The notes below the pieces were generated by a model, which saw nothing but the letters and a program-made list of their open reading frames with translations, was not told where the DNA came from and searched no databases. Made by a program: the position numbers and the translations under genes. Positions 44,005 to 52,683 of a stretch of 64,000 bases of DNA are shown one piece after another (the first letter of the stretch is position 1; each line of letters opens with the position of its first letter). This DNA is from Slackia sp. Lineage in GTDB: Bacteria > Actinomycetota > Coriobacteriia > Anaerosomatales > Anaerosomataceae. The DNA is taken from positions 1 to 64,000 of the forward strand of contig DYEA01000008.1 in assembly GCA_020725885.1 (NCBI GenBank). The letters are read 5' to 3'.

Positions 44005-44610
44005 TCATTCCCCGATGTCCCGCCGCCCTTCGAGCGCGCGGCTGAGCGTGACTTCGTCGGCGTACTCGAGGTCTCCCCCGACGGGCAGCCCTGACGCGAT
44101 GCGCGTGACGCGCACACCCAGAGGGCGCAGGAGCCGAGCGATGTACAGCGCCGTCGTCTCGCCCTCCACGTTCGGGTTGGTCGCCACGATCACCTCCCGC
44201 ACCTCGCCGGCTGACGCGCGCTCGACCAACTCGCGCATCTTCAGCTGGTCCGGCCCGATGCCGTCCATCGGCGAGATGGCGCCGTGCAGCACGTGATACA
44301 GCCCCGTGAACCCGCCCGACCGCTCGATCGCGACCACGTCGCGCGGCTCTTCGACGACGCACAAGACCGAGCGGTCCCGCTTCTCGCTCGCGCACACCTC
44401 GCACAGATCGCCTTCCGCGAGGTTGAAGCACTGCGAGCAGAAGCGCACAGACCGCTTCACCTCCACGATGGCGTCAGCCAGGCGCCTGGCGCTCTCCTCG
44501 TCCGTGCGAAGGATGTGGAACGCGAGCCGCTGCGCCGACTTCGGGCCGATGCCGGGGAGGCGCTGGAACTCCTCGATAAGCCGAGCGATGGCAGGCGCGT
44601 AGAGCGACAT
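44005..44610 (-). CDS. recR: Recombination protein RecR
   Basis: This 201-aa protein helps load RecA in gap repair. It has the helix-hairpin-helix start ([22 protein letters not shown]), the C4 zinc finger ([16 protein letters not shown] near residues 57-72) and a Toprim domain ([17 protein letters not shown] ... [22 protein letters not shown]). It is the third gene of the conserved dnaX-ybaB-recR set, directly following ybaB. Confidence 0.96.
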   Translation of the reverse strand: MSLYAPAIARLIEEFQRLPGIGPKSAQRLAFHILRTDEESARRLADAIVEVKRSVRFCSQCFNLAEGDLCEVCASEKRDRSVLCVVEEPRDVVAIERSGGFTGLYHVLHGAISPMDGIGPDQLKMRELVERASAGEVREVIVATNPNVEGETTALYIARLLRPLGVRVTRIASGLPVGGDLEYADEVTLSRALEGRRDIGE

Positions 44611-44925
44611 CTACAGCAGCCCCGGTATCTTCATCCCGCCGGTCACGGCCTGCATCCTCGCCGCAGCGCGCTCCTGCGCCTGGCGCAGCGCCTCGTTCAC
44701 GGCCGCCGTCACGAGGTCTTCCAGCATGCCGACGTCGTCGGGGTCGACCGCCGCCGGATCGATGCTCAAAGACTCCAGCACGAGGTCGCCGGTCATCACG
44801 GCCTTGACAGTGCCGCCCCCCACAGAGACCTCGATGCGCTCCGCGGCGATCTCTTGCTGCGCCCGCGCAAGCTCAGCCTGCATGCGCTGGGCCTGCTTCA
44901 TCAGATTGCCCATATCCGGCCTCAT
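44611..44925 (-). CDS. ybaB: YbaB/EbfC nucleoid-associated protein
   Basis: This 104-aa protein matches the YbaB/EbfC family: LMKQAQRMQAELARAQQEIAAERIEVSVGGGTVKAVMTGD, then LESLSIDPAAVDPDDVGMLEDLVTAAVNEAL. It binds DNA as a dimer and is nearly always found between dnaX and recR, as here (12 bp after dnaX, abutting recR). ATG 44925 follows AAAGGACG. Confidence 0.95.
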   Translation of the reverse strand: MRPDMGNLMKQAQRMQAELARAQQEIAAERIEVSVGGGTVKAVMTGDLVLESLSIDPAAVDPDDVGMLEDLVTAAVNEALRQAQERAAARMQAVTGGMKIPGLL

Positions 44926-44937
44926 CGTCGTCCTTTC

Positions 44938-46788
44938 TTACGCGCCGGCGCCTTCGCTGCCGTCGCCGACCACACGCTCCTCCACGACCGCCGCACCGAG
45001 CTCAGCGATCAGCCGCGCCTCGACGTCCTCGAACGCCGCGCCGCTCGAACCGGCTTGCGGCTTGGCGCCCTCCTCGGCGCCGCCCGGCGACGGGTCGGCT
45101 GACGCGGCCGCCGGCGTGGGGCCCTCTTGTCCCGCAGCGACAGAGGAAGAGACGCCTTGCCGTCCGAGCCTATACTCGATCGGCGGAGACGCGCCCAGCA
45201 CGCGCTCGAGCGCGTTCCTCAGGAGCGCGACCGTATCCGGGTCGCGGGCCATGTCGAGAGACACGCTCCGGTCGCGCGGAAACTCCACGACCAGCACGCC
45301 GTCGACCACTTCAGGCTCCGTCGAGTCGAAGTGGTACGAGCGCGACGGCTTCCTCTTGCGCATCTCGGCGATCACCGCCGGCCACAAGCGCTTCACGGAA
45401 CGCGCGTCGAGCGGCGAAGCAGACTCGTCAGCATGCTGCACGGCAGAGGCGGGCTCCGGCTCCGCGACACTCTCGGGCGCGGACGCGGCCTTGCGGCCCG
45501 CTGCAGCACGCTCGGCCTTCGCAGAGCCGGCGTCTGCTGCTTCACGACGGCGCCTGGAACCGCCGTCAGACGCTTCAGCATCAGGAGCCGAAGCGGCGTC
45601 GGCCTCCTGCCGGGTCCGCCGTCCCTGCGCGAGTCCCGAACGCAGAGCGTCCTCGAGCGCCTCGACCCGCTGCGCCAAGGCCTCGAGCGTCAGGTCTGTC
45701 TCCGGCCGGGCCAGCCGCGTCAGCGCGAACTCCAGCGCAAGGCGGGCGTCGGCGGCGGAACGCATGGTGCCCGTCAGGTCGTCCAGCAGGTCCAGCATGC
45801 GCGCGAGCCGGGCGCGCCCGACCGCCTGCGCTTGCCGGCGCAAACGCCGCAGCTCCTCCGCGCGCACGTCGAGCGCAGGGCCCGGGTCCTCGAGCAGGTC
45901 CGAGACGAACAGGTCCCGTGCGTGGCGAGCCAGAGCGAGCGAAAAGTCGACGAGGTCAGCGCCTCGCTCGACGAGCTCGGCGACAAACCCGAAGATCCCG
46001 CCGAGGTCGCCTGCCACCACGAGATCGACGAGCGCGAAGAGCTCGTCGCTGCCCACCTCGCCGAGGAGCGACTCCGCATCAGCGAGCGTGATGGTCCCAG
46101 CGGCGAACGACGCCAGCTGCTCGAGCGTGGTGATGGCGTCGCGCATGCCGCCCGATGCGTGCCGGGCGATCAGGGCGAGCGCAGAGTCCTCGACCTCGAC
46201 GCCTTCGGCGTCCGCGATACGCCGCAGCCGTGCAGCGATCTCTTCCACCGACAGGCGCCGGAACTCGAAGCGCTGGCAGCGCGAGTGGATGGTCTCGGGA
46301 ACCTTGTGGGGGTGCGTGGTGCACAAGACGAACACGGCGTGCGGCGGCGGCTCTTCCAGCGTCTTCAGCAGCGCGTTGAAGGCCGACGCGGAGAGCATGT
46401 GCACCTCGTCGATGATGTAGACCTTGTAGCGGCCTCGAGCGGGCGCGAAGTTGACCCGTCCGATGATCTCCTCGCGGACGTTGTCGACGCCGGTGCGCGA
46501 GGCGGCGTCCAGCTCATAGACGTCCGGATGCGTGCCCTCGGCGATCGCCCGACAGTCCTCGCAGGTGTCGTCAGGCTGACCTGTCGGACCGGTCTGGCAG
46601 TTCAGCGCTTTGGCGAGCAGGCGCGCCGTGGTCGTCTTGCCGGTGCCCCTGGGACCTGTGAACAAGTACGCGTGCGCGACCGCGCCCTCGTCGACCGCGT
46701 TGCGCAAGGTGCGCTCGACGTGGGCCTGCCCGACGACGTCGTCGAAGGTCTGAGGCCGGTACTTGCGGTACCACGACTGGTGTGCCAA
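44938..46788 (-). CDS. dnaX: DNA polymerase III subunits gamma/tau
   Basis: This 616-aa clamp-loader subunit has Walker A GPRGTGKTTTARLLAKAL near residue 45, a zinc site (CQTGPTGQPDDTCEDC), the SRC motif in HSRCQRFEF, and domain III followed by an acidic, Ala-rich tau-like tail (about 370-470) and a C-terminal tau region. The start is a TTG at 46788 (MAHQSWYRKYRPQTF) with GAGAGG upstream. The longer frame to 46869 would lie within the SRP RNA gene and lacks conserved residues. No slippery A-run for a gamma frameshift was seen in this GC-rich gene. Confidence 0.93.
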   Translation of the reverse strand: MAHQSWYRKYRPQTFDDVVGQAHVERTLRNAVDEGAVAHAYLFTGPRGTGKTTTARLLAKALNCQTGPTGQPDDTCEDCRAIAEGTHPDVYELDAASRTGVDNVREEIIGRVNFAPARGRYKVYIIDEVHMLSASAFNALLKTLEEPPPHAVFVLCTTHPHKVPETIHSRCQRFEFRRLSVEEIAARLRRIADAEGVEVEDSALALIARHASGGMRDAITTLEQLASFAAGTITLADAESLLGEVGSDELFALVDLVVAGDLGGIFGFVAELVERGADLVDFSLALARHARDLFVSDLLEDPGPALDVRAEELRRLRRQAQAVGRARLARMLDLLDDLTGTMRSAADARLALEFALTRLARPETDLTLEALAQRVEALEDALRSGLAQGRRTRQEADAASAPDAEASDGGSRRRREAADAGSAKAERAAAGRKAASAPESVAEPEPASAVQHADESASPLDARSVKRLWPAVIAEMRKRKPSRSYHFDSTEPEVVDGVLVVEFPRDRSVSLDMARDPDTVALLRNALERVLGASPPIEYRLGRQGVSSSVAAGQEGPTPAAASADPSPGGAEEGAKPQAGSSGAAFEDVEARLIAELGAAVVEERVVGDGSEGAGA

Positions 46789-46852
46789 TCGAATGCGCCT
46801 CTCGTGTTCTGGTCGCCGCTCGGCCGTCGCGGCCACGGCGCACTGGCTTGCC

Positions 46853-46978
46853 GTGCAGCGCCCCCTCACGACGCGCCCCGGACACCCGGCAGAGGCCGCT
46901 TATGGCTGCTTCCTCCCGGACCTGACCAGGTTCACGACGTGCCGCCGCCCGGGACGCGACGTGAAGGCGCGCTGCACC
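46853..46978 (-). ncRNA. ffs: Signal recognition particle RNA, small bacterial type (ends approximate)
   Basis: On the minus strand the core CCUGGUCAGGUCCGGGAGGA followed by AGCAGCC is the conserved helix 8 of SRP RNA, where Ffh binds. The outer stem is closed by CGTGAAGGCGCGCTGC (46960-46975, plus sense) pairing with GCAGCGCCCCCTCACG (46855-46870), with few mismatches. There is no Alu domain, so it is the 4.5S-like form. A TATACT -10 (minus, 46983-46988) lies just upstream. It sits directly before dnaX, a common place for this gene. Confidence 0.92.
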
Positions 46979-46982
46979 CTGC

Positions 46983-46988
46983 AGTATA
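46983..46988 (-). promoter_or_regulatory. -10 element for SRP RNA
   Basis: TATACT on the minus strand is placed 5-8 bases ahead of the inferred 5' end of the SRP RNA. No convincing -35 is visible; the upstream bases fall in the end of the receiver gene at 46996. Confidence 0.5.
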
Positions 46989-46995
46989 CCGCGGT

Positions 46996-47382
46996 CTACG
47001 ACGCCGACCCGGGCTGCGGTCCCAGGACTTCCTCGATCCTACGGAGCAGCACGTCGATGTCGACCGGCTTGGTGATGTAGTCGTCGCAACCCGCTTCGAG
47101 CGCTTTGGCGCGATCGCCCTTCATCGAGTGAGCGGTCAGCGCCAGCACAGGGATGGCAGAGAACCGCTCGTCTGACTTGATGCGGCGAGTCGCCTCGTAC
47201 CCGTCGATCTTCGGCAGCTGGACGTCCATCAAGATGACGTCCGGCCGATGCTGCGGCACGGCCTCGACCGCTTCCTCCCCGTCCTCGGCGATCACGACCT
47301 CGTAGCCGCTCTTCTCTAGGAGGAAGGTGATGAGGTAGCGGTTCTGCGGATTGTCTTCGACGAGCAAGACCTTGCGCTTCAT
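46996..47382 (-). CDS. Single-domain response regulator (DivK-like)
   Basis: This 128-aa protein is only a receiver domain: EDN acidic pocket near residue 10, phospho-acceptor in VILMDVQLPKIDGYEATRRIK near residue 52, Thr in LTAHSMKGDR and Lys in YITKPVD. It resembles DivK-type regulators, which relay phosphate between kinases. ATG 47382 has GAGGGG upstream. No kinase is adjacent. Confidence 0.93.
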   Translation of the reverse strand: MKRKVLLVEDNPQNRYLITFLLEKSGYEVVIAEDGEEAVEAVPQHRPDVILMDVQLPKIDGYEATRRIKSDERFSAIPVLALTAHSMKGDRAKALEAGCDDYITKPVDIDVLLRRIEEVLGPQPGSAS

Positions 47383-47457
47383 GAGTCCCCTCAGGCACAA
47401 CACCGTGGATACAGTAGCACTTCGCAAGGCATCCGTCTCGCATTGCCGGACGAACGG

Positions 47458-47463
47458 TATACT
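47458..47463 (+). promoter_or_regulatory. -10 element before the hydrolase gene
   Basis: TATACT lies 22 bases upstream of the ATG at 47486. A good -35 is not visible at 17 bp spacing. Confidence 0.4.
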
Positions 47464-47485
47464 CGTCGCGGCGGAGGGAGGCCGT

Positions 47486-48262
47486 ATGCGTCATCGGCTT
47501 AGACTGGTCATCGCCGCGTCCGCCATCGTCCTCGGCGCGGCGGCGCTCGCAGCCATGGTCTGGCTCGCCACCCCCCTCGGTCCGGACGCACAGGCCGTCC
47601 GGTCCCTGGAGCCCGGGGACGGCATCACGGTGGAACGGGCCGCGTGGGGCTGGGAATTCTCGCCCTCGAGCTCCACGCCTGCGACAGGCGTCGTCATCTA
47701 TCCCGGCGGGCGCGTCGACCCCCGCTCGTATGCGCCGCTCGCTCGCGGGCTGGCGCAGTCCGGCTACCGGGCGATCATCGTGCGGATGCCGCTCGGCCTC
47801 GCCGTGCTTTCGCCGCACCGCGCCGACAAGCCGGTCGAGGCGCATCCGGAGATCCGGCGATGGGCGATCGTCGGACACTCCCTCGGAGGGGCGGTGGCCG
47901 CGACGCACGTCGCCGCCCGGCCGGGTCGGTACGCTGCGCTCGTGCTGCTCGCATCGTATCCCCCCGATTCGGTCGACCTGTCCCAAGAGGCGACGCTCTC
48001 GGTCACAGCGCTCGCAGGGAGCGCCGACACCGTTCTCGACGCACGCGCGTTCGCGGCGTCCCGTCTTCGGCTTCCCGAGCGCAGCCTGGTGGCCACGGTC
48101 GAGGGGGCTAACCACGCCCAGTGGGGCTCGTACGGCACCCAGCGAGGCGACTCTGAGGCGGGCATCACGCCTGAAGCGCAGATCGCCATCGCCGTCGACG
48201 CCGTCAGACGGGCGCTCGGAGACCTGCCCCCGCTCGGCAACGGGGCGCCCAGCAAGTCGTGA
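47486..48262 (+). CDS. Membrane-anchored alpha/beta hydrolase
   Basis: This 258-aa protein starts with a membrane or signal segment (residues 5-28), then an alpha/beta hydrolase fold: VVIYPGGRVDPRSYAPLARGLA, the nucleophile elbow IVGHSLGGAVA (Ser near residue 135), an acidic residue in LAGSADTVLDA and a late His in EGANHAQWGSYG. It resembles the hydrolase_5 group. ATG 47486 has GGAGGGAGG upstream, and a TATACT -10 lies at 47458-47463. It is transcribed divergently from the receiver gene. The substrate is unknown. Confidence 0.82.
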   Translation: MRHRLRLVIAASAIVLGAAALAAMVWLATPLGPDAQAVRSLEPGDGITVERAAWGWEFSPSSSTPATGVVIYPGGRVDPRSYAPLARGLAQSGYRAIIVRMPLGLAVLSPHRADKPVEAHPEIRRWAIVGHSLGGAVAATHVAARPGRYAALVLLASYPPDSVDLSQEATLSVTALAGSADTVLDARAFAASRLRLPERSLVATVEGANHAQWGSYGTQRGDSEAGITPEAQIAIAVDAVRRALGDLPPLGNGAPSKS

Positions 48263-48280
48263 GTCCGAGCTGCGCCCGCA

Positions 48281-48751
48281 TCATCGGCGCAAGGTAGCGA
48301 CGAGACGGCACGGCGCTCGTAAGATGTCGAGCGCATCCACGATGCTCGTGACGACGACGTCCGAGGCGAGCACCGCTTGCACGGCCGCGCCTTCGGGGCC
48401 GATGACGCACACCCCCAGGACGGCCGCCTGAAGCATGCCGGCGTCGTTCGCGCCGTTGCCGATCGCGACCACCTCTTCTGAGCCGAGCTCCTCCACCAAG
48501 CGGAGCTTCTGCTCGGCCTCTCCGCCCGGCTCGATCGTCCGCACCTGCACGCCGGTCGCAGCCTCGAGGGCACGCGCGGTGCCGTGCGTGTCGGCGGTCA
48601 CGGCCACCACGGACAGCACGCCCTGGAGTTCCTCGAGCGCCGTGACGACGCCGGGAATCAGGACGCCGTCGCACGCGATCGTGCCGTTCACGTCCAGGAC
48701 AAGGTGGCGCAGGCGGACGACGCCGCGCCCTGGGACGTCGACCTCGATCAT
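48281..48751 (-). CDS. HAD-like protein (soluble P-type ATPase-like) with DVNGT motif
   Basis: This 156-aa protein looks like the small HAD group related to the P-domain of P-type ATPases: LVLDVNGTIACDG at residues 17-29, VVAVTADTHGTARAL, KLRLVEEL and VVAIGNGANDAGMLQAA. The motif I reads DVNGT rather than DxDGT/V; the first Asp is kept, but the acid/base Asp is Asn, so phosphatase activity is doubtful. It lies between two plus-strand genes, facing the hydrolase 18 bp away. Confidence 0.82.
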   Translation of the reverse strand: MIEVDVPGRGVVRLRHLVLDVNGTIACDGVLIPGVVTALEELQGVLSVVAVTADTHGTARALEAATGVQVRTIEPGGEAEQKLRLVEELGSEEVVAIGNGANDAGMLQAAVLGVCVIGPEGAAVQAVLASDVVVTSIVDALDILRAPCRLVATLRR

Positions 48752-48814
48752 GCGCGCTGCCCCTTCCGTACCCGGCCGTCGCAGGCTGATCCGGCGCTAG
48801 CGTACCATGTGCGC

Positions 48815-49594
48815 ATGAGCACGCCCTTGATCGAGATCCATCACGCCCAGGTCGTCCGCGATGGCCGGACCATCCTGTCCGTCGACCGCTTCGTGCTTCT
48901 GCGCGGCGAGCGCGTCGCCGTGCTCGGACCGAACGGCGCCGGCAAGTCCACGCTGATCCGGCTGCTCACGCGAGACGTGCTGCCCATCCACACGGAGCGC
49001 TCGAGGGTGCTCGTCGACGGCGACCCTCTCAAGCCGCTGTTCGAGGTGCGGGCGCTTCTCGGCATCGTTTCGGACGCCTTGCAGTCGGACTACGACCGAG
49101 CCGTCACGGTCGAGCACGTCGTGCTGTCCGGGTTCTTCGGTTCCATCGGCCTGTATCGCACCGGCGAGGTCACCGGGGAGATGACGCGCGCAGCAAGCGA
49201 GGCGATGGACGCGCTCGGCATCGGACACCTCGCGGACCGGACGATGGACACGCTGTCGACCGGGGAGGCGCGACGCGCGCTCATCGCCCGGGCGCTCGTC
49301 GCGGATCCGGCCGCGCTCGTGCTCGACGAACCGTGCCACGGGCTCGACCCGAGCGCGACGTGGCATTTCCGGCGCACCCTGAGCTCCCTTGCACGCTCCC
49401 GGCGAGCGCTCGTGGTCGTCACGCACCACGTCGAGGACATCGTGCCGGAGATCGACCGCGTCGTGCTCCTGGACGGCGGCCGCATCGTCGCCGACGGCCC
49501 GAAGCGCGACGTGCTCACCAGCGAGCGTCTCTCCGAGCTCTTCGGCTTCCCGATGCGGCTCGAAGAGCGCGACGGCGCTTACCGCTGGTGGTAA
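48815..49594 (+). CDS. Orphan ABC ATPase, ModF/PhrA-like
   Basis: This 259-aa ATPase has Walker A GPNGAGKST near residue 37, signature LSTGEARRALIARAL (LSTGE instead of LSGGQ), Walker B LVLDEPCHGLD and the switch His in VVTHHVEDI. No permease or binding protein is near. The H-H-V-E-D-I end and the LSTGE signature resemble ModF/YlmA-like single ATPases, whose roles are unclear. Its last 16 bases overlap the end of psuG on the other strand. Confidence 0.82.
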   Translation: MSTPLIEIHHAQVVRDGRTILSVDRFVLLRGERVAVLGPNGAGKSTLIRLLTRDVLPIHTERSRVLVDGDPLKPLFEVRALLGIVSDALQSDYDRAVTVEHVVLSGFFGSIGLYRTGEVTGEMTRAASEAMDALGIGHLADRTMDTLSTGEARRALIARALVADPAALVLDEPCHGLDPSATWHFRRTLSSLARSRRALVVVTHHVEDIVPEIDRVVLLDGGRIVADGPKRDVLTSERLSELFGFPMRLEERDGAYRWW

Positions 49595-50490
49595 GCGGCG
49601 GCGATGCGGGCGGCAAGACGAACGTTGCTGTAGACGAGCTCCTTGTTCGCCCGCTCGCTCGCGCCGCCCGAGCGCTCGTGGATCCGGGCGAGCAGGAACG
49701 GTGTGACCGCCTTGCCCGAGACTCCGCTGCGCTCCGCATCCGCCAACGCCGCATCGATCCAAGCCTCAAGGTCTGCGCTCGGCAGTTCGTGCTCAGGCGG
49801 TATCGGGTTGGCAACCACCTCGCCGCCAGGCAAGTCGAGGTCGTCGCGCGCTCGAAGGACGCGGGCGATCGCCGCCGGCTCATCGACCCGGGCGGTCACG
49901 GGATGTCCGCTCGCGCGCGAGTAGAACGCCGGGAACTCGTCCGTGCAATACCCGAGCACCGGCACTCCCCGGGTCTCGAGGTACTCCAGCGTAAGCCCGA
50001 TGTCGAGCACGGACTTCGCGCCCGCGCACACCACGGCGACACGGGTCCGCGCAAGCTCTTCCAGGTCAGCAGAGACGTCGAGCGTCGTCGCTCCGCCGCG
50101 GTGCACGCCGCCGATGCCGCCCGTGGCGAAGACGCGGACGCCGGCACGGGCGGCGATCGCCATCGTCGCCGCGACCGTGGTGGCGCCGGTACCGCCAAGC
50201 GCCAGGAGCGTCCCGATGTCCCGCGTGCTCGCTTTGGCGACCCCGCGTTCGGTAGCCAAGCGCTCGATGTCCGAGGGAGTCAGCCCGACCCGCGCCTCCC
50301 CGTCGAGGATCGCCGTCGTCGCAGGCACGGCGCCTTCTTCTCGAGCGATCCGCTCCGCCTCGAGCGCGCACTCCAGGTTGGAGGGATACGGAAACCCGTG
50401 CGAAATGATGGTCGACTCCAGGGCGACGACGGGAGCGCCGCTCGACAGCGCGGCTGCGACCTCGTCCGACAGCCGGATGCGCGCGCTCAC
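49579..50490 (-). CDS. psuG: Pseudouridine-5'-phosphate glycosidase
   Basis: This 303-aa enzyme splits pseudouridine 5'-phosphate to uracil and ribose 5-phosphate. It begins VALESTIISHGFPYPSNLECA (the conserved ESTIISHG start) and contains ILDGEARVGLT, KASTRDIG, ATGGIGGVHRG and LVANPIPPEHE-like GEVVANPIPPEHEL. GTG 50490 overlaps the psuK stop (GTGA), so the two enzymes form a pseudouridine salvage pair. Its 3' end overlaps the convergent ABC gene. Confidence 0.94.
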   Translation of the reverse strand: MSARIRLSDEVAAALSSGAPVVALESTIISHGFPYPSNLECALEAERIAREEGAVPATTAILDGEARVGLTPSDIERLATERGVAKASTRDIGTLLALGGTGATTVAATMAIAARAGVRVFATGGIGGVHRGGATTLDVSADLEELARTRVAVVCAGAKSVLDIGLTLEYLETRGVPVLGYCTDEFPAFYSRASGHPVTARVDEPAAIARVLRARDDLDLPGGEVVANPIPPEHELPSADLEAWIDAALADAERSGVSGKAVTPFLLARIHERSGGASERANKELVYSNVRLAARIAAAYHQR

Positions 50491-51401
50491 GGGTGCACCC
50501 CTTCGGAGCGCCTCATCACGGCCTCGAGCGTGATCTGCTCGCTCACGGTCCGTTCGCTTTCGAGCGCGAACGCCGCCATGGCCGCCGCGAAAGCGACCAG
50601 CCGCGCCGGTTCGAGTCCGACGACCGTCCCGTATGCGATCCCTGCTGTGAACGCATCCCCCGCCCCCGTCGCGTTCGCCGGCTGAGCGGGAGACGCCTCG
50701 AAGCGAAGGCGGACCAGCCCTTCCGCGAGCAGCCCGCCGGCGGCCCCTTGCGTGATGATCGCCCTGCGCAGGCCACGCTCGAAGAGCGCGTCGGCCACGG
50801 CCTCGAGCCCGCCGTCCGCGACCCCCGCGAGGGCTCGCGCTTCGTCCACGTTCGCTCTCAGCGTGTGCAAGCCGCTCAAGCAGCCGGCCGCGCGCTTGGC
50901 CTTCGCCACCGAAACCGCATCGAGGATGATCGGGCGGTCGCCCCACTCGTTGCACGCCCACGCCATGGTCTCCGCAGGGAGGTTCGCGTCCAGCACCAAT
51001 GCGTCGGCGCCGTCGAGAGCCGAGCGGAACTGCGCGATCGACTCCGGCACGAGCCTGTCGGCGGCCCGCATGTCCGAGACGGCCGCGACCGGTGCCCCGC
51101 CGGCTCCTATGACGCACACGTACCGCGGACACGGCATCCCCGGGGCCGGCACTGTCCTGACGTCGATGCCCAGGTGCCTGCACTCTGCCACCAGAGCGTC
51201 CGCGTCGACGCCTTCGCCGACCGCCGTCACGAGCCGCACGTCGCAGCCGAGCCGCGCGAGATTCTCCGCGACGTTGCGCCCGACGCCCCCAGGGCTGATG
51301 CGGACGAACCCCGGCGACGAGTCTCCGGGCGCCACCGGCGCTTCCGCGAACCCGAAGACGTCGGTGTTGGCTCCCCCGATGACCGCGACCGTGACGGGCA
51401 C
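50487..51401 (-). CDS. psuK: PfkB-family pseudouridine kinase
   Basis: This 304-aa kinase has the PfkB start VIGGANTDVFGFA and FVRISPGGVGRNVAENLARLG and the end motif ANATGAGDAFTAGIAYG with the catalytic Asp. Being coupled to psuG by overlap marks it as pseudouridine kinase, which makes the PsuG substrate. Start GTG 51401 follows GAGAGGAG. Alternative PfkB substrates (ribose, adenosine) are less likely given the neighbour. Confidence 0.9.
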   Translation of the reverse strand: MPVTVAVIGGANTDVFGFAEAPVAPGDSSPGFVRISPGGVGRNVAENLARLGCDVRLVTAVGEGVDADALVAECRHLGIDVRTVPAPGMPCPRYVCVIGAGGAPVAAVSDMRAADRLVPESIAQFRSALDGADALVLDANLPAETMAWACNEWGDRPIILDAVSVAKAKRAAGCLSGLHTLRANVDEARALAGVADGGLEAVADALFERGLRRAIITQGAAGGLLAEGLVRLRFEASPAQPANATGAGDAFTAGIAYGTVVGLEPARLVAFAAAMAAFALESERTVSEQITLEAVMRRSEGVHP

Positions 51402-51452
51402 CTGCGCTCCTCTCTTCCCCCTCGCATGATATTCCCGGGTCTGACATCAAAG

Positions 51453-51484
51453 CAGCGGGGCGGCCCATACGGACCGCCCCGCTG
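51453..51484 (-). terminator. Terminator after the cold-shock gene
   Basis: CAGCGGGGCGG (51453-51463) pairs perfectly with CCGCCCCGCTG (51474-51484) around a 10-nt loop. On the minus strand CTTTGATG follows. It is 20 bases after the csp stop. Confidence 0.7.
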
Positions 51485-51504
51485 TCACGTCACTGCGCGA
51501 AGCG

Positions 51505-51708
51505 CTACAGCTTGCGGACGTTCGCCGCCTGCTTCTTGCCGTTCTGGCCGTCAGCGATCTCGAACTCCACCGCCTGGCCCTCGTCGAGGCTCTTGAAGCC
51601 CTCGCCCTGGATGGCGCTGAAGTGGACGAAGACGTCGTCACCGCCATCGTGGGAGATGAAGCCGTAGCCCTTGTCCGGGTTGAACCACTTGACCGTACCC
51701 TGTGCCAT
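51505..51708 (-). CDS. cspA: Cold-shock protein (CspA family)
   Basis: This 67-aa RNA chaperone begins [33 protein letters not shown], with both RNA-binding motifs (KGYGFI, VFVHF). It has a single-gene unit with an upstream leader of about 130 bases that contains GC hairpins (for example GCCCCGCGGGGC near 51725-51740), as is common for csp mRNAs, and a strong ribosome site (GGAAGGAATGG). Confidence 0.97.
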   Translation of the reverse strand: MAQGTVKWFNPDKGYGFISHDGGDDVFVHFSAIQGEGFKSLDEGQAVEFEIADGQNGKKQAANVRKL

Positions 51709-51855
51709 GCAAACCATTCCTTCCGCCCCGCGGGGCAAAACAAAGCGACGTGACGCTTCCCGCGACACGCGGGTGTCACGCCGCGAATCCGTGGGCCTTC
51801 CATCCGGCCCGAAGCGCACTATACGCGACTGTCGCACAGAATGCGAGCATTTTCT

Positions 51856-52683
51856 TCAGGAGATGCCGAGCAGCTCCGCCGCGTTCGACCAGCACACGCG
51901 CTCGAGCTCCTCTTCCGTCAGCCCGCAGGCGCGAAGCGCGGCGAGCGCGGCCGCCGCGTCCGTCCACGGCCCGTCGCTTGCGAACAGCACCTTGTGAACG
52001 CCGTGCGCGCGGATCATGTCGCGCAGCTCGGTCGCGTCGAGCAGCTCGGTCGCGTGAGACGTGTCCAGGTACACGTCGGCGCCGGCGAGCGCCTCCAGCA
52101 CGCGCTCCCATCGGCGGTATCCGCCCATGTGCGCGAGCACGAACGTCGTCTCGGGGTGTTGCCCTGCGAGCTGGGCGAACACCTCGGGCTCTCCAGAAAC
52201 CGTCTCGAAGTTCGGATCCTCGCCTGCATGGAAGAGCACGAGCAGCCCGTGGCGCGCGCACGCGTCGTACACCGGGCGCATGCGCTCGTCGTACGGGTGG
52301 AACGCCTGGAACTCCGGGTGCAGCTTGATCCCCGAAAGCCCGAGGGAGGCGATGCGTGCGACCTCGCCGACGGGGTCGTCCATCGCCGGATGCAGCGCGC
52401 CGAGCGCCCGTATCCGGACCGACAACCGCCCGGCGGTCCAGTCGTTGATGCCCCTGACCTGAGAGGGCTTCGTCGCGACCGGAGCCAGGACGGACACGTC
52501 CACCCCCGCGCGGTCCATCGCGCTGAGCAGCCCCGCTAGCGTCCCGTCGTAGTACGCGCGCAGACCCGTCCGCGCAGCCATCGAGCCGATGGCGCGAGCG
52601 GCGACGTCGTCGGGGAACACGTGCGTGTGGACGTCGATCGCGCGCCGGCTCGAAGAGGCGCCGGCTCGCGCCCACCACGTCAC
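51856..52683 (-). CDS. Amidohydrolase (COG2159/ACMSD-like)
   Basis: This 275-aa TIM-barrel metal-dependent hydrolase shows AIDVHTHVFPDD near residue 16 (HxH), GIKLHPEFQAFHP, LVLFHAGEDPN, FVLAHMGGYRRW and LFASDGPW (metal Asp). Members carry out hydrolysis or decarboxylation of ring compounds; the substrate here is unknown. GTG 52683 overlaps the stop of the ThiS/MoaD-like gene (GTGA), so the two are likely functional partners or at least co-translated. Confidence 0.87.
   Translation of the reverse strand: MTWWARAGASSSRRAIDVHTHVFPDDVAARAIGSMAARTGLRAYYDGTLAGLLSAMDRAGVDVSVLAPVATKPSQVRGINDWTAGRLSVRIRALGALHPAMDDPVGEVARIASLGLSGIKLHPEFQAFHPYDERMRPVYDACARHGLLVLFHAGEDPNFETVSGEPEVFAQLAGQHPETTFVLAHMGGYRRWERVLEALAGADVYLDTSHATELLDATELRDMIRAHGVHKVLFASDGPWTDAAAALAALRACGLTEEELERVCWSNAAELLGIS

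Noticed and set aside
46789-46869. Upstream extension of dnaX to the codon at 46869
   Set aside because: This lies in and next to the SRP RNA gene and has no conserved residues. The TTG at 46788 has a ribosome site and gives the conserved start.
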